From Eubacterium sp. (lineage in GTDB: Bacteria > Bacillota > Clostridia > Lachnospirales > Lachnospiraceae), in the NCBI GenBank assembly GCA_017938215.1, contig JAGBBZ010000020.1:1-64000 (forward strand): 64,000 nucleotides of DNA, written 5' to 3'. The number at the start of each line of letters is the position of its first letter. Position 1 is the stretch's first letter. The notes below the pieces were generated by a model. It had not been told where the DNA came from and searched no databases. It saw only the letters and a list, made by a program, of their open reading frames with translations. Shown one piece after another: positions 34,762 through 44,370 of the stretch. The translations under genes were made by a program, and so were the position numbers.

Positions 34762-35508
34762 GTGGAAAATGAAAATAAACTAGAAGGACGCCATAGCGTG
34801 TTGGAGGCATTTCGTGCGGGTAAGCTGGTGGAAAAGCTTTACGTACTGAAAGGGTGCCAGGACGGTCCGGTATTAAATATTCTTCGTGAGGCAAAACGTG
34901 CCAATACGATGGTTGACTTTGTGTCGAAAGAGCGTTTGGATCACATGAGCGAAAGTGGAAAGCATCAAGGTGTTGTGGCAATATTGTCCGCGTTCCATTA
35001 TAGTACAATAGAGGATATGTTTGAATTGGCAAAGGAGCGAGGGGAAGATCCGTTTTTCTTCCTGTTGGACGGTATCGAAGACCCTCACAATCTAGGTGCC
35101 ATCATTCGTACCGCGAATCTGGCAGGTGCTCATGGTGTCATCATACCAAAACGTCGTGCGGTGGGGCTGACGGCAACCGTCGTGAAAGCTTCGGCGGGGG
35201 CGATTCATTATACACCAGTGGCAAAGGTGACGAACCTTACCGCTACCATGGAAGAGCTGAAGGAACGTGGCATGTGGTTTGCCTGTGCGGATATGGATGG
35301 AGAAGTTATGTACCGCCAGAATCTGCGTGGTTCGATCGGTTTGGTTATTGGCAACGAGGGGGCTGGGGTGTCCCGACTGGTGAAGGAACATTGTGACTAT
35401 GTGGCAAGTATCCCGATGAGTGGCGACATTGATTCACTGAATGCATCGGTGGCAGCAGGCGTTTTGGCGTTTGAAGTGGTTCGCCAGCGCGGCTTTGCGA
35501 AGGAGTAA
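34762..35508 (+). CDS. rlmB: 23S rRNA (guanosine-2'-O-)-methyltransferase RlmB-like (TrmH family)
   Basis: A 248-residue SPOUT methyltransferase. An N-terminal L30e-like substrate-binding part (about 1-80) is followed by the knot domain. There the motifs LLDGIEDPHNLGAIIRTANLAG, LVIGNEGAGVS and IPMSGDIDSLNASVAAGVLAFE are complete. It starts with GTG, with GAGAGGAG upstream. It precedes sigH, as in many Clostridia. Confidence 0.93.
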   Translation: MENENKLEGRHSVLEAFRAGKLVEKLYVLKGCQDGPVLNILREAKRANTMVDFVSKERLDHMSESGKHQGVVAILSAFHYSTIEDMFELAKERGEDPFFFLLDGIEDPHNLGAIIRTANLAGAHGVIIPKRRAVGLTATVVKASAGAIHYTPVAKVTNLTATMEELKERGMWFACADMDGEVMYRQNLRGSIGLVIGNEGAGVSRLVKEHCDYVASIPMSGDIDSLNASVAAGVLAFEVVRQRGFAKE

Positions 35509-35524
35509 ATGGTGGGGAGAAGGT

Positions 35525-36142
35525 ATGACAAGAGGATATGAGGATATGACGGATGAAGAAATCTTGCTGGGAATCCGTGAAGGGGATGATTCCGGCGTAG
35601 ATTTTCTTTTGGAAAAATATAAAAATCTGGTGCGAAAAAAGGCGCGAGCGCTGTACCTTATCGGTGGGGACAATGATGATCTGATCCAAGAGGGGATGAT
35701 CGGACTGTACAAAGCCATTCGGGATTTTCAGCCGGATCGGGAAGCGTCCTTCGCTCACTTTGCAACCCTATGCGTGGAGCGACAGCTTTACAATGCGGTG
35801 AAAGGCGCCAATCGTTTAAAAAACTCGCCATTGAATTCGTATGTGTCCCTCGATGTTCCAGTGGGGAGTGCGGAATATCCGGGAGAGAACCGGCAGACCT
35901 TGGGAGAAATGCTGGAAAAGGACGGCATCTCCAATCCGGAGGATATTATGATTGACCGGGAACGTGTGGGAAAAATTGAGCGGACCATACGAGAGAATCT
36001 CAGTGGTTTTGAACAAAGTGTAGTGAATTTGTATATCGAGGGAATGAATTATCAACAGATTGCGACAGAGCTGGGGAAAACCCCGAAGTCCATCGATAAT
36101 GCGCTTCAGCGCATCAAGAAAAAATTAAGTGAGTTGTGCTGA
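35525..36142 (+). CDS. sigH: RNA polymerase sigma-H-type factor
   Basis: A 205-residue sigma factor of the SigH (Spo0H) branch, which starts early sporulation or competence-type gene expression in Firmicutes. Region 2 (KARALYLIGGDNDDLIQEGMIGLYKAIRDF) and region 4.2 (GMNYQQIATELGKTPKSIDNALQRIKKKL) are intact. I start it at 35525, with GGAGAAGG upstream; a longer frame overlaps rlmB. The order rlmB-sigH supports the name. Confidence 0.92.
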   Translation: MTRGYEDMTDEEILLGIREGDDSGVDFLLEKYKNLVRKKARALYLIGGDNDDLIQEGMIGLYKAIRDFQPDREASFAHFATLCVERQLYNAVKGANRLKNSPLNSYVSLDVPVGSAEYPGENRQTLGEMLEKDGISNPEDIMIDRERVGKIERTIRENLSGFEQSVVNLYIEGMNYQQIATELGKTPKSIDNALQRIKKKLSELC

Positions 36143-36160
36143 AAAAATCAAAACTTCTTA

Positions 36161-36189
36161 TTGACATGAGATGGAACCTCTGCTAGAAT
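36161..36189 (+). promoter_or_regulatory. promoter of tRNA-Thr
   Basis: TTGACA at 36161 and TAGAAT at 36184 with a 17-base spacer. Confidence 0.8.
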
Positions 36190-36227
36190 AAGTCATGTGC
36201 TATTTGTTGAAAGACGAGTAGATACAA

Positions 36228-36300
36228 GCTGGCGTGGCACAGTCGGTAGCGCACTTCATTGGTAGTGAAGAGGTCACGGGTTCGATTCCCGTCGCTAGCT
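36228..36300 (+). tRNA. tRNA-Thr (anticodon GGT)
   Basis: A 73-base tRNA. The acceptor GCTGGCG pairs with CGCTAGC (one G-U pair). The anticodon stem CTTCA/TGAAG holds the loop TTGGTAG, so the anticodon is GGT. The discriminator is T. No CCA is encoded. It can read the ACC and ACT codons that stand in the specifier loop of the thrS T-box. Confidence 0.95.
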
Positions 36301-36398
36301 TTTTAATATGGTTATGTAAAGAGGAGAACGAACAGTCGATTTGCCGGAAAAGGCGAAGGGCCGTTCGTTTTGTGTTTTTATAGAACGGAGGGTGAGAT

Positions 36399-38555
36399 AT
36401 GGATAAGATACGAAGTACGAAAGAAATCATCGCAGCTCACACGCTTACTTATTTTAACTTTCTGAATCTTGTGCTGGCGGGATTGATAGTGCTTTCCGGC
36501 CAACATCGCAATATGCTTTTTATGGGGATTGTGGTGTCCAATGCTTTAATCGGTATTATTCAGGAATTGAAGGTAAAGAAGCTTGTCGATGCTTTGTCGG
36601 TGGTGACTGCCACGAAGGCGAAGCTGGTGTGTGAAGAAGGAGTGCGGGAGGTTCCAGTGGAATATCTGGAAGTGGGACATGTGATACGCCTTAGCCTCGG
36701 AGATCAGATTCCAGTGGACTGTGAGGCTGTGGAATCCCAAGGGGCAGAAGTGAATGAATCCTTGTTGACTGGAGAATCGCTGGCAGTGCGAAAGCAAGCA
36801 GGAGATTTTTTGTATTCCGGAAGTGACGTTGTGGCGGGGACCTTAACGGCGAGAGTGCTTCATGTGGGGAGAGATAACTATGCTTCGCAGTTGGTTCAGA
36901 AAGCAAAGAAAAAGCGCCGAGCCACGTCAGAAATGCAAAATGCCATTCAGCGCATGATCAAGTATGTGGGGCGTGCCATTCTTCCCATCGGAATCGTGCT
37001 TTACCTCATCCAGCGACAGGTGGCGGGAAATTCGGTTTCAGATTCCTTGGTAAATACTGTGGCAGGGGTTCTGGGGATGATTCCGGAGGGGTTAGTTCTT
37101 TTGACCAGCGTTTCTTTTATCTTAGGAGTAGGGCGTTTGGCGAAGAAAAATGCTTTGGTCCAAGAGATGGAAGCCATCGAGGCATTGGCGCGGGTGGATG
37201 TGCTTTGTCTTGATAAAACCGGAACGATTACCACAGGGGACCTTCGTGTGGAACGGGTGATTGGTCTTGGTTCGTATCGGGAGAAAGAGATTTCGGAAAT
37301 CATGGGGAATCTTGTGTATGCCTTTGAAGAGACCAATCATACCACAGAAGCGCTGCGACAATATTACAAGAAAGAGTCTAGTTATGATATCAGGGAGCGA
37401 ATCCCGTTTAGTTCTAGCCGGAAATGTATGGGGATTACGGTTCGGGAAGATGCGCGTGAGGTGACATATCGTTTGGGGGCACCAGAGTATCTTGGGGCGG
37501 ATGAAGAGGTGTTGTGCAACGCGGAAGACTATGCCAAGATGGGGATGCGTGTTTTGTATCTGCAAAAGGACAAGGAGCCAGTGGCGCTTTTGCTACTTTC
37601 CGACGTGATTAAAAAGGATGCACCACATACCTTCCGTTTTTTTGAAGAAAAGGGTGTGGTGATCAAAATATTATCCGGCGATAATCCCATGACCGTGTCC
37701 GCGGTAGGGGTTCGGGCGGGACTTGCTGGAGCGGAGAATTATGTGGACGCTGGCGAGCTTCCGGAGAAAGAGGAAAAACTTCGGGAAGAAGTGGAGAAAT
37801 ATACTGTGTTTGGACGAGTGTCGCCGGAGCAGAAACAACGGATCGTAAACGCGATCGAAGCAAATGGAAACGTGACAGGAATGGTGGGAGATGGCGTCAA
37901 TGATGTGTTGGCATTAAAGGATGCGGATTGTGGCATCGCCATGGCATCCGGAAGTGACGCGGCGAAGCAGACGGCACATATCGTTCTGCTGGATTCGGAC
38001 TTTGCGTCCATGAAGGACATTGTAAAGGAAGGGAGAACAATCATTGCCAATATTGAACGTGTTAGTGCGTTGTATCTGACGAAGACCCTGTACTCCATCT
38101 TTTTGTGTGTTGTGTTTATCATTCTTGGAAAGACGTATCCATTTATCCCGATTCAGTTAAGTTTAATCGGAGCTACTGCCATCGGCATTCCGAGTTTTTT
38201 GCTTGCATTTGAACGTCACGAAGATACGATACCAAAAGGTTTTTTGAAGAACGTGCTGCGAATTTCTTTACCGGCTGCTTTGATATTAACGATCGCTCTT
38301 GTCGTGTTTACCTATCTGGAGGAATTGTTCCATGCCGGTGATGCGGTGACAGGGACGTTGAATCTCTTGGCGGGGGGAGCAGTCAGCTTCGGAGTTTTGC
38401 TTTCTGTCTGTATCCCAATGAGCCGCTGGCGATTCGTCCTATGTGTAGTGGTGATAGGAGCGTTTTGCGGAGCAATTTTACTGTTTCCGGAATTCTTTAA
38501 TGTAATATCGGTACCGGATGTTTTTCGGTGGATTGGAAATCGAATCATAAAATAA
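36399..38555 (+). CDS. P-type cation-transporting ATPase
   Basis: A 718-residue P-type pump. It has the TGES dephosphorylation loop (about 124), the phosphorylation site DKTGT (Asp272), IPEGL in the fourth membrane helix, and the hinge GDGVNDVLALKDADCGIAM. About eight to ten helices are visible. It has no metal-binding N-terminal domain. The PEGL rather than CPX or PEGLP motif and the short length suggest the CtpE/Ca-like group, but the ion cannot be told. GGAGGG lies upstream. Confidence 0.9.
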   Translation: MDKIRSTKEIIAAHTLTYFNFLNLVLAGLIVLSGQHRNMLFMGIVVSNALIGIIQELKVKKLVDALSVVTATKAKLVCEEGVREVPVEYLEVGHVIRLSLGDQIPVDCEAVESQGAEVNESLLTGESLAVRKQAGDFLYSGSDVVAGTLTARVLHVGRDNYASQLVQKAKKKRRATSEMQNAIQRMIKYVGRAILPIGIVLYLIQRQVAGNSVSDSLVNTVAGVLGMIPEGLVLLTSVSFILGVGRLAKKNALVQEMEAIEALARVDVLCLDKTGTITTGDLRVERVIGLGSYREKEISEIMGNLVYAFEETNHTTEALRQYYKKESSYDIRERIPFSSSRKCMGITVREDAREVTYRLGAPEYLGADEEVLCNAEDYAKMGMRVLYLQKDKEPVALLLLSDVIKKDAPHTFRFFEEKGVVIKILSGDNPMTVSAVGVRAGLAGAENYVDAGELPEKEEKLREEVEKYTVFGRVSPEQKQRIVNAIEANGNVTGMVGDGVNDVLALKDADCGIAMASGSDAAKQTAHIVLLDSDFASMKDIVKEGRTIIANIERVSALYLTKTLYSIFLCVVFIILGKTYPFIPIQLSLIGATAIGIPSFLLAFERHEDTIPKGFLKNVLRISLPAALILTIALVVFTYLEELFHAGDAVTGTLNLLAGGAVSFGVLLSVCIPMSRWRFVLCVVVIGAFCGAILLFPEFFNVISVPDVFRWIGNRIIK

Positions 38556-38558
38556 GAA

Positions 38559-38600
38559 AACGGGCGTCTCGGATGGCGCCCGTTGAGCGTTTTAGAGGAA
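38559..38600. terminator. terminator between the P-type ATPase and mini-RNase III genes
   Basis: AACGGGCG at 38559 pairs with CGCCCGTT at 38577. The minus strand reads on into TTTTCTTATTTT, so it ends the minus-strand gene best. On the plus strand the tail is weaker. Confidence 0.75.
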
Positions 38601-39038
38601 CGATAGCAAGTCACTATTCGTAAGGCCTTGTCGTACTAAAGCAATGGCGCGGTTCATGTCGCCGATGAGATAGAGATATCCCATCAATGCTTCAAAGCCG
38701 GTGGCCATCCGATAGTCATGAATGCTGGCGTTTTTTGCTACGGAATGGGACTTGGCATTGCGACCGCGTCGATATACCGCCAGTTCTTCTTCCAGGAGCT
38801 GACTTTCGATGGCGTTGAAGATGGTTGCCTGAGCGCCGGCATTGACGAGTTTGCTGGAGCGACGGTGCAACGTGTTTACGGCCCCTTCTTTCCCTTCGAC
38901 GATAAGTGTGCGGATGATGATTTCGTACACGGCATCTCCGAGATACGCCAGGGTGAGTGGGGAATATGTATTGATGTCACGACGGTCAAGATCGAAGGTC
39001 TGGTGTATGGTATCTAAAAGAGTGATTTTGGGTTCCAT
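38592..39038 (-). CDS. mrnC: mini-ribonuclease III
   Basis: A 148-residue enzyme like RNase III without an RNA-binding domain, which trims 23S rRNA ends. The catalytic residues lie in LAYLGDAVYEIIIRTL and in the VNAGAQA and GFEALMGYLYLIGD segments. I start it at 39038, with AAGGAG upstream; a longer frame adds 11 residues. It is often found near cysS or rlmB in Firmicutes; here it stands alone on the minus strand. Confidence 0.92.
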   Translation of the reverse strand: MEPKITLLDTIHQTFDLDRRDINTYSPLTLAYLGDAVYEIIIRTLIVEGKEGAVNTLHRRSSKLVNAGAQATIFNAIESQLLEEELAVYRRGRNAKSHSVAKNASIHDYRMATGFEALMGYLYLIGDMNRAIALVRQGLTNSDLLSFL

Positions 39039-39102
39039 AGTAATCTCCTTAAAATATACGTAATTTCGCATTTGTCACAAGAATGACAAAAACTTTTAGT
39101 AT

Positions 39103-39132
39103 ATTGTATCTTGAATTCATACAATAAGTCAA
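39103..39132 (-). promoter_or_regulatory. promoter of mini-RNase III
   Basis: Read on the minus strand, TTGACT (39127-39132) and TACAAT (39103-39108) are 18 bases apart. Confidence 0.55.
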
Positions 39133-39215
39133 TGAAAATAAATGAATTGTAAATTTTTTGTTACAAACTTGCAAAAAAATCGTGAGATAAATGGGGGTGA
39201 AAATGAAAAATAGAC

Positions 39216-39244
39216 TTGCATATTGCGCGTGAGGATGCTATAAT
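39216..39244 (+). promoter_or_regulatory. promoter of the surface-protein cluster
   Basis: TTGCAT at 39216 and TATAAT at 39239 with a 17-base spacer, leaving a 60-base leader before the gene at 39314. Confidence 0.75.
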
Positions 39245-39313
39245 GAAATAAATTTCATTGTGGGACGTATTGGAGTTTTTCCACAAAGAGCAAAAAAAAT
39301 AGGAGGTATTTCG

Positions 39314-41962
39314 ATGAGACAGATCGGTACAAAATCAGCAAGATACTTCAAGAAGATTGTAACATTCGTATTGGCATTTGCTATGATCGTTACATCTCTC
39401 GCTGTATCCTCAACTGAGTCCGAAGCGGCTAAGAAAAAAGTAAAGAAAGTCAAAATCGGCGTTAAAGTTGGAGGATCTGGTATCCTTGTTCTGAAAAAGG
39501 GACAGAAGAAAAAATTAAATGTTTCTGTAACCCCTAAAAAAGCGAGTAAGAAAGTTTCTTACAAATCAAGTAACAAAAAGGTAGTAAGCGTAAACAAGAA
39601 GGGTGTTGTAAAAGCCCTTAAGAAAAAAGGTTCTGCAAAGATCACAGTAACTTCTAAGCAGAATAAGAAGAAAAAAGCTACTATCACAGTAAAGATTGGT
39701 ACTCCAGCTAAAAAGTTAACAATTCAGAAAACAGCTGAAATGAAGTGGAAGAGTGCAAACTTTACATTGATCGAGAAAGACGGTCAGAAACAGAAACACT
39801 ATGAGCAGTTCAATGAGAAGATAACACTTACAAATGGTGCATTCCAGGCACAGGCAGGTAGAACAGTGACGCTTAAAGCTGACTTTTCTCCGAAAAATGT
39901 TACTTCTAAGAAAGTTAAATGGTCTGCAAACAAAGGTGGTACTTATGTAGCATTGATTCCAAGTGGAAGAACATGTGTCGTTTCCCTTAAGAGAGTAAAC
40001 AAGAAACCTACATATGATGTAAAGGTTACTGCTACAGCGATGGACGGAAGCGGTAAGAAGTCTTCTGTATTGATTAAAGTTGGTGAGTTCCAGACGGACA
40101 AGACACCAGCTCCAACAGAGGCACCTGACACAAGAATCAAGACTATGGTTGAAAACTTCGAAAGTTATCCGGTAGGAACAACTTGGGACAAATACACATG
40201 TGCTGGTAAGAATTCCGGTACAATGACTGTAGTAGCTGACCCAGAGAATCCGGACAACAAATGTCTTGAGATTAAGTATGATGGTACAGATACAGCATAC
40301 GACTTCGCTCCGGTATTTAATGTAGACCTTGCTCCATTGAGTGACTCTACTGGTAAGTCTGCAGCTGGTAAGACAATGTCTAACTACACAGCAATCAATG
40401 CGGATATGCGTGTTGTAGGAGATGACGGAGACGTTAAGTATAAGACAATCTATGCATACTTTGATCAGTATGGAGCAATCCAGAAATCTGATAAGTTTGC
40501 AGCAAATGATAACAAAACTGCTTCTGGTCACGTAGACAAGGACGGTAATGCAGTGGCAGCAGGTTCTGCAAACGAAGAGAAATCACTTCGTTTCGGTGTA
40601 GAGATTTCTCATGCTACAGGTAGTGATGTGGAAGTTGCAAAGAAACTCTACAACGGAAATGAGACAAAAGAAAAAGCGAAATACATGCCAGCGTTCTATG
40701 ATAGCGTTTGGAAGGAAGATAAGTCAACATGGTTTACTAAGGATTCTGCAATGACAGGATACAAACCATTTGCAGATGCTTCTAAGTATGCAGATGGTGT
40801 AGTGCCAAATGTTGGATTTGCTTCTAAATCTTTGACAATTGACTACAGTCGTGTAAAAGAGTTGGATGCAACACTTCCAGATCAGACAAAATTTGATGTG
40901 GTTATCGGTTCTACGTATGCAGGAACACCTACATACTCTAAGATCAACCCACCTACATCTGTAACAGTATACATGGATAACATTTCTCTTTCTGAGGAGA
41001 CGATTCCAGTAACAGACTTCGCATTGTCCGTAGATGGAGAGGCTAAAGTGGCTGCTGGTGGTGACATGACAATCAATGTTGCATACACACCAGAGAATAC
41101 AACTCAGAAGGGTCTTACATGGACTACAAACAATGATAAAGTAACCGTAGATGCTGCAGGTAAAGTGTCAGCAGCAAGTGACTTTGTGTTTGGTGAAGGT
41201 GAAGTGGGAACTAGAACAGCTACTGTATTAGTAACAGCTACTTCTGTAGCAAATCCTGCTTTGACAAAGACAATGGAAGTTACTGTATATGAGCCACCAA
41301 TTCCAAGTGGAGACATCATCATTACTCCTGATATGGTAGATACCACAATCTCGAATGCAGAGGTTGTAGCGGGTACAGATCCTAACGGTGTTGAGTGCTT
41401 CATCATCAAGTTTACTGGTAATAACCAGCGTGTGTTCTTCCAGCTTCCTGAGATTACAGACCTCTCTGGATTTAAGTCAGTAGAGATTGATGCATTTGCA
41501 CCAGCGCAGATGAACTTCGACTCTTGGGATCAGAGCCTTGATACCACAGCGGATAAATGGTATGAGACAGATACTTCTGGAACATATCCATTCTACATGG
41601 GATCACACACCATTCGTCCAGATAAAGATATTACATTAGAAGATTTCAATAAGGCTTATCCAGATGTTGATGGTTCTTCTTATGCGGTGGATGGTGTAAT
41701 TCCTAAGGGAACACCAATTGGTGAACTCGGTAGAGAGCTTGCTGTACTTGATCTTGCTGAGATTAAGCAGGGAGATTGGAGCAAGACAAAATATGTGGCA
41801 CTTGGAACAAACCAGGTACCAGATGATGATTGGGAAGAAGTAACTTACTACTTCTATGGATTCAAGCTTGTTGCAAAGACAGCCGCTGATATGGGTAATG
41901 AATCCGGTTCTGTAGAGTCTCCAAGCACAGAAAGTGCAACAACAGAGGCTGCTACAAACTAA
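39314..41962 (+). CDS. secreted multi-domain carbohydrate-binding-type protein A
   Basis: An 882-residue exported protein. It has a signal peptide (1-38, ending SEA), a very lysine-rich Ig-like domain (about 39-130), a second Ig-like domain (about 133-255), a short threonine/proline linker, and a large beta-sandwich of the CBM type (about 275-565, starting VENFESYPVGTTWDKY). A BIG2 domain (about 565-660) follows. The C-terminal module (about 662-855) recurs in the next gene (QRVFFQLPE..., YPFYMGSHT). The end is Ser/Thr-rich. AGGAGG lies upstream. No catalytic domain is visible. It probably binds plant polysaccharide for the xylanase made by the same cluster. Confidence 0.8.
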   Translation: MRQIGTKSARYFKKIVTFVLAFAMIVTSLAVSSTESEAAKKKVKKVKIGVKVGGSGILVLKKGQKKKLNVSVTPKKASKKVSYKSSNKKVVSVNKKGVVKALKKKGSAKITVTSKQNKKKKATITVKIGTPAKKLTIQKTAEMKWKSANFTLIEKDGQKQKHYEQFNEKITLTNGAFQAQAGRTVTLKADFSPKNVTSKKVKWSANKGGTYVALIPSGRTCVVSLKRVNKKPTYDVKVTATAMDGSGKKSSVLIKVGEFQTDKTPAPTEAPDTRIKTMVENFESYPVGTTWDKYTCAGKNSGTMTVVADPENPDNKCLEIKYDGTDTAYDFAPVFNVDLAPLSDSTGKSAAGKTMSNYTAINADMRVVGDDGDVKYKTIYAYFDQYGAIQKSDKFAANDNKTASGHVDKDGNAVAAGSANEEKSLRFGVEISHATGSDVEVAKKLYNGNETKEKAKYMPAFYDSVWKEDKSTWFTKDSAMTGYKPFADASKYADGVVPNVGFASKSLTIDYSRVKELDATLPDQTKFDVVIGSTYAGTPTYSKINPPTSVTVYMDNISLSEETIPVTDFALSVDGEAKVAAGGDMTINVAYTPENTTQKGLTWTTNNDKVTVDAAGKVSAASDFVFGEGEVGTRTATVLVTATSVANPALTKTMEVTVYEPPIPSGDIIITPDMVDTTISNAEVVAGTDPNGVECFIIKFTGNNQRVFFQLPEITDLSGFKSVEIDAFAPAQMNFDSWDQSLDTTADKWYETDTSGTYPFYMGSHTIRPDKDITLEDFNKAYPDVDGSSYAVDGVIPKGTPIGELGRELAVLDLAEIKQGDWSKTKYVALGTNQVPDDDWEEVTYYFYGFKLVAKTAADMGNESGSVESPSTESATTEAATN

Positions 41963-42002
41963 TCCTAATGTAATTTTATTTCGTAATAATTATTTCAGGT
42001 TT

Positions 42003-42041
42003 GAGAGTTGCTTTGCGCGCGGGATGGCGCAGGGCACTCTC
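42003..42041 (+). promoter_or_regulatory. intergenic hairpin before protein B
   Basis: GAGAGT at 42003 pairs with ACTCTC at 42036, with an inner TGCGC/GCGCA stem. There is no T tract, so it may be a mRNA stability element or a weak terminator. Confidence 0.45.
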
Positions 42042-42116
42042 TATACCCGACTTTATGAAAGGTGAATGGACTTGAAATATTTATTAAAATACAAAAACAA
42101 AATGGAGGTAAGAGTT

Positions 42117-44297
42117 TTGAAAAAGAATTTCAAAAGAACTTTGGCTAAAGTAATGGCTGTAGCTTTGACAGTTTCTTTGGTTGGAACAGCAGCAGACGCT
42201 GATGCAGCTAAGAAAATCAAACTTTCTAAAAAATCCATTACTGTAACTAAAGGAAAGTCCAAAAAGGTAACTATCAAAAACGTGAAAGCTAAGAAGGTTA
42301 AAAAGCTTACAGTTAAAACAACAAAGAAAAAAGTTGCTACTGTAAAGAAAGCCGGAAAAACAGCTTTCAAAGTAACAGGTAAGAAAGTAGGTAGCGCTAA
42401 GATTAAAGTTACTCTTAAACTTAAGGGTAAGAAAAAAGCTACTAAGCTTACATTGAAAGTAAAAGTTAAGAAGGCAGCTCCAAAAGTTAGCACAGCTCCA
42501 GCTACAACAGCTGCAGCAAGCGTAGCTCCAGCTACAACAACAGCTCCAGCTCCAGCTACAACAACAGCTCCAACTGATGTAACTACACCAGAGCCAACAG
42601 CTCCGGCTACACCAGAGCCAACAGCTACAACTCCAGCTGGTCCACTTACACTTGCTTTGACAGCAGATATGGCTCCAGCTTGGGTTACAGCAGGAAGCTA
42701 TGGTACAACTGTATTCAACGAAGATGGAACAGTATCTTTCGATAGTACTCCATCCGCAGCTGATACAGAGGGTAGTGTATACAACAATGGTCTTGCATTC
42801 TATCTTAATGCAAGCAAAGATAAGACAGATATCTCTGGTTATAAGTATGTAGCAATCAAAGTAGCTACAGATGCAGAGCTTAAACTTATGACATGGTCTG
42901 GCGGATCTGACGCTGAGTCTTTCTGGGATAAGAAAGATACATGGGGCGGACAGGCTGCAGTTTCAGACAATGGTGATGGTACTAAGACAGTTTACTATGC
43001 AGTAGCAGATGTATTTGCTTCTGAGGGTAAAAAGTCTAAATCTATCGGATTCACATTGAAATCTGACCTTGGTGGAGATGACAGTGTATTCGCTGCTAGA
43101 ACAGCTACATTGTACAGCATTGAGTTGTTGACAGAGATGCCAGCAGTTCAGACACCAGCTCCAACACCAGTTCCAACAGAGAACCCATTCACAGAAGGTG
43201 GAATCATGCTGGACATGGCTACTGCTTTCAACGCTGACCTTTCTGATGTAGACGTAACTGCTACAAAAGATGAGAACGGTTATGCAGTAACAAAACTTAA
43301 CTTCTCTGGAAACTATCAGAGAGTATTCTTCGACCTTCCTGAGGATGTAGATGCTTCTAAGATCGCTAAGATCGAAGTATTGGCAGATGTACCTGCACAG
43401 TTGGCTTCTAGCTTGTTCCAGAACGACTTCAGCAAAGATGCTGATTCTTGGTGGAACTTGGCTAAAGTAAATGGTTATCCATTCTACGCTGGTTCCGGTA
43501 CACGTGATGAAGAAGGCGGACTTGTTGAGAGAGGTATCGAGTTGAACGCTCTTGACGCATCTGCAGCTGAGATCACAGGTATGGGTGGATTCTTCTCCCT
43601 TGGTGGAAATGGTAAACCAGATGAAGATGCTGATGATGGCGGATTTGGTGCAGCTAACTACTACATCTATGGTATCAACATCGTTCTTAAAGAGACAACT
43701 CCAGAAGTACCAGGAGAAGAGACTCCAGGAGAAGAGACTCCAGAAGTTGAGACTCCAGAAGTACCAGGAGAAGAGACTCCAGAAGTTGAGACTCCAGAAG
43801 TACCAGGAGAAGAGACTCCAGAAGTTGAGACAGAGGAAGTTGTTGATCCATCGCCAGCTCCAACAGTAGAACCAACAGACGCTCCAGCAGCAACTCCAGC
43901 TGTTTACGCAGTAAACAAAGATATCGTTTATGATGCTACTGAGGCAGCAATCGATGCATGGGCTGGTAACAAAGGTGCTACCTTGGATTCAGCAATCACT
44001 GTTAAAGCTACAGATACAGTAACAGCATTGGTAGAGGTTGTTGATTCTGAGGGGAATGCAGTTGAAACAAGTATGCAGTTGTACCTCTGCTCAGATGCAA
44101 ACAACTATTATGGCAGTAGAGTGATTGGTACTTCTAAAGCTAATATTGGTGAAGCAGTTGCTTTGACAGATGTTGTAACTGAAATTGATGGTGAAGTTGA
44201 AATTGTTGCATTGTATACTAATAATGCAGCAGCAGTTGCTGAAGGTGATGTAGTAACTATGACAGTTAAAACAATTACAGTTACTCCAGCTGAGTAA
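42117..44297 (+). CDS. secreted multi-domain carbohydrate-binding-type protein B
   Basis: A 726-residue exported protein that starts with TTG at 42117, 8 bases after GGAGG; this gives a clean signal peptide (1 to about 29, DADA). A lysine-rich Ig-like domain (about 30-122) and an alanine/threonine/proline linker follow. Domain A (about 178-345) is CBM-like. Domain B (about 360-525) is the module shared with the previous gene (QRVFFDLPE, YPFYAGSGT). Then come three proline-glutamate repeats and a C-terminal beta domain (about 597-726). It has no visible catalytic residues. It likely presents glycan-binding modules at the surface. Confidence 0.8.
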   Translation: MKKNFKRTLAKVMAVALTVSLVGTAADADAAKKIKLSKKSITVTKGKSKKVTIKNVKAKKVKKLTVKTTKKKVATVKKAGKTAFKVTGKKVGSAKIKVTLKLKGKKKATKLTLKVKVKKAAPKVSTAPATTAAASVAPATTTAPAPATTTAPTDVTTPEPTAPATPEPTATTPAGPLTLALTADMAPAWVTAGSYGTTVFNEDGTVSFDSTPSAADTEGSVYNNGLAFYLNASKDKTDISGYKYVAIKVATDAELKLMTWSGGSDAESFWDKKDTWGGQAAVSDNGDGTKTVYYAVADVFASEGKKSKSIGFTLKSDLGGDDSVFAARTATLYSIELLTEMPAVQTPAPTPVPTENPFTEGGIMLDMATAFNADLSDVDVTATKDENGYAVTKLNFSGNYQRVFFDLPEDVDASKIAKIEVLADVPAQLASSLFQNDFSKDADSWWNLAKVNGYPFYAGSGTRDEEGGLVERGIELNALDASAAEITGMGGFFSLGGNGKPDEDADDGGFGAANYYIYGINIVLKETTPEVPGEETPGEETPEVETPEVPGEETPEVETPEVPGEETPEVETEEVVDPSPAPTVEPTDAPAATPAVYAVNKDIVYDATEAAIDAWAGNKGATLDSAITVKATDTVTALVEVVDSEGNAVETSMQLYLCSDANNYYGSRVIGTSKANIGEAVALTDVVTEIDGEVEIVALYTNNAAAVAEGDVVTMTVKTITVTPAE
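43701..43832 (+). repeat. tandem Pro-Glu repeat, 39-base unit
   Basis: Three copies of a 13-codon unit (PEVPGEETPEVET) begin at 43701, 43755 and 43794. The first holds a 15-base insertion (a second GEETP). The near-identity of the DNA copies suggests recent slippage. It forms a stiff, acidic spacer. Confidence 0.9.
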
Positions 44298-44336
44298 TTC
44301 ATTACAATAACAAATCGTGACTTAGTCACATTTAAG

Positions 44337-44370
44337 GAAGGTGCATATGCATGCGTATGCACCTTCTTTT
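44337..44370 (+). terminator. terminator after protein B
   Basis: GAAGGTGCATA at 44337 pairs perfectly with TATGCACCTTC at 44356, followed by TTTT. Confidence 0.85.

Noticed and set aside
39716..40531. 271-codon open frame on the minus strand
   Set aside because: It mirrors the repetitive codons of the surface protein at 39314 and has a cysteine-rich composition unlike a real protein.
43552..43869. 105-codon frame with QKYQEKRLQ-type repeats
   Set aside because: It is a +1 frame reading of the Pro-Glu repeat; the secreted protein frame is the real one.
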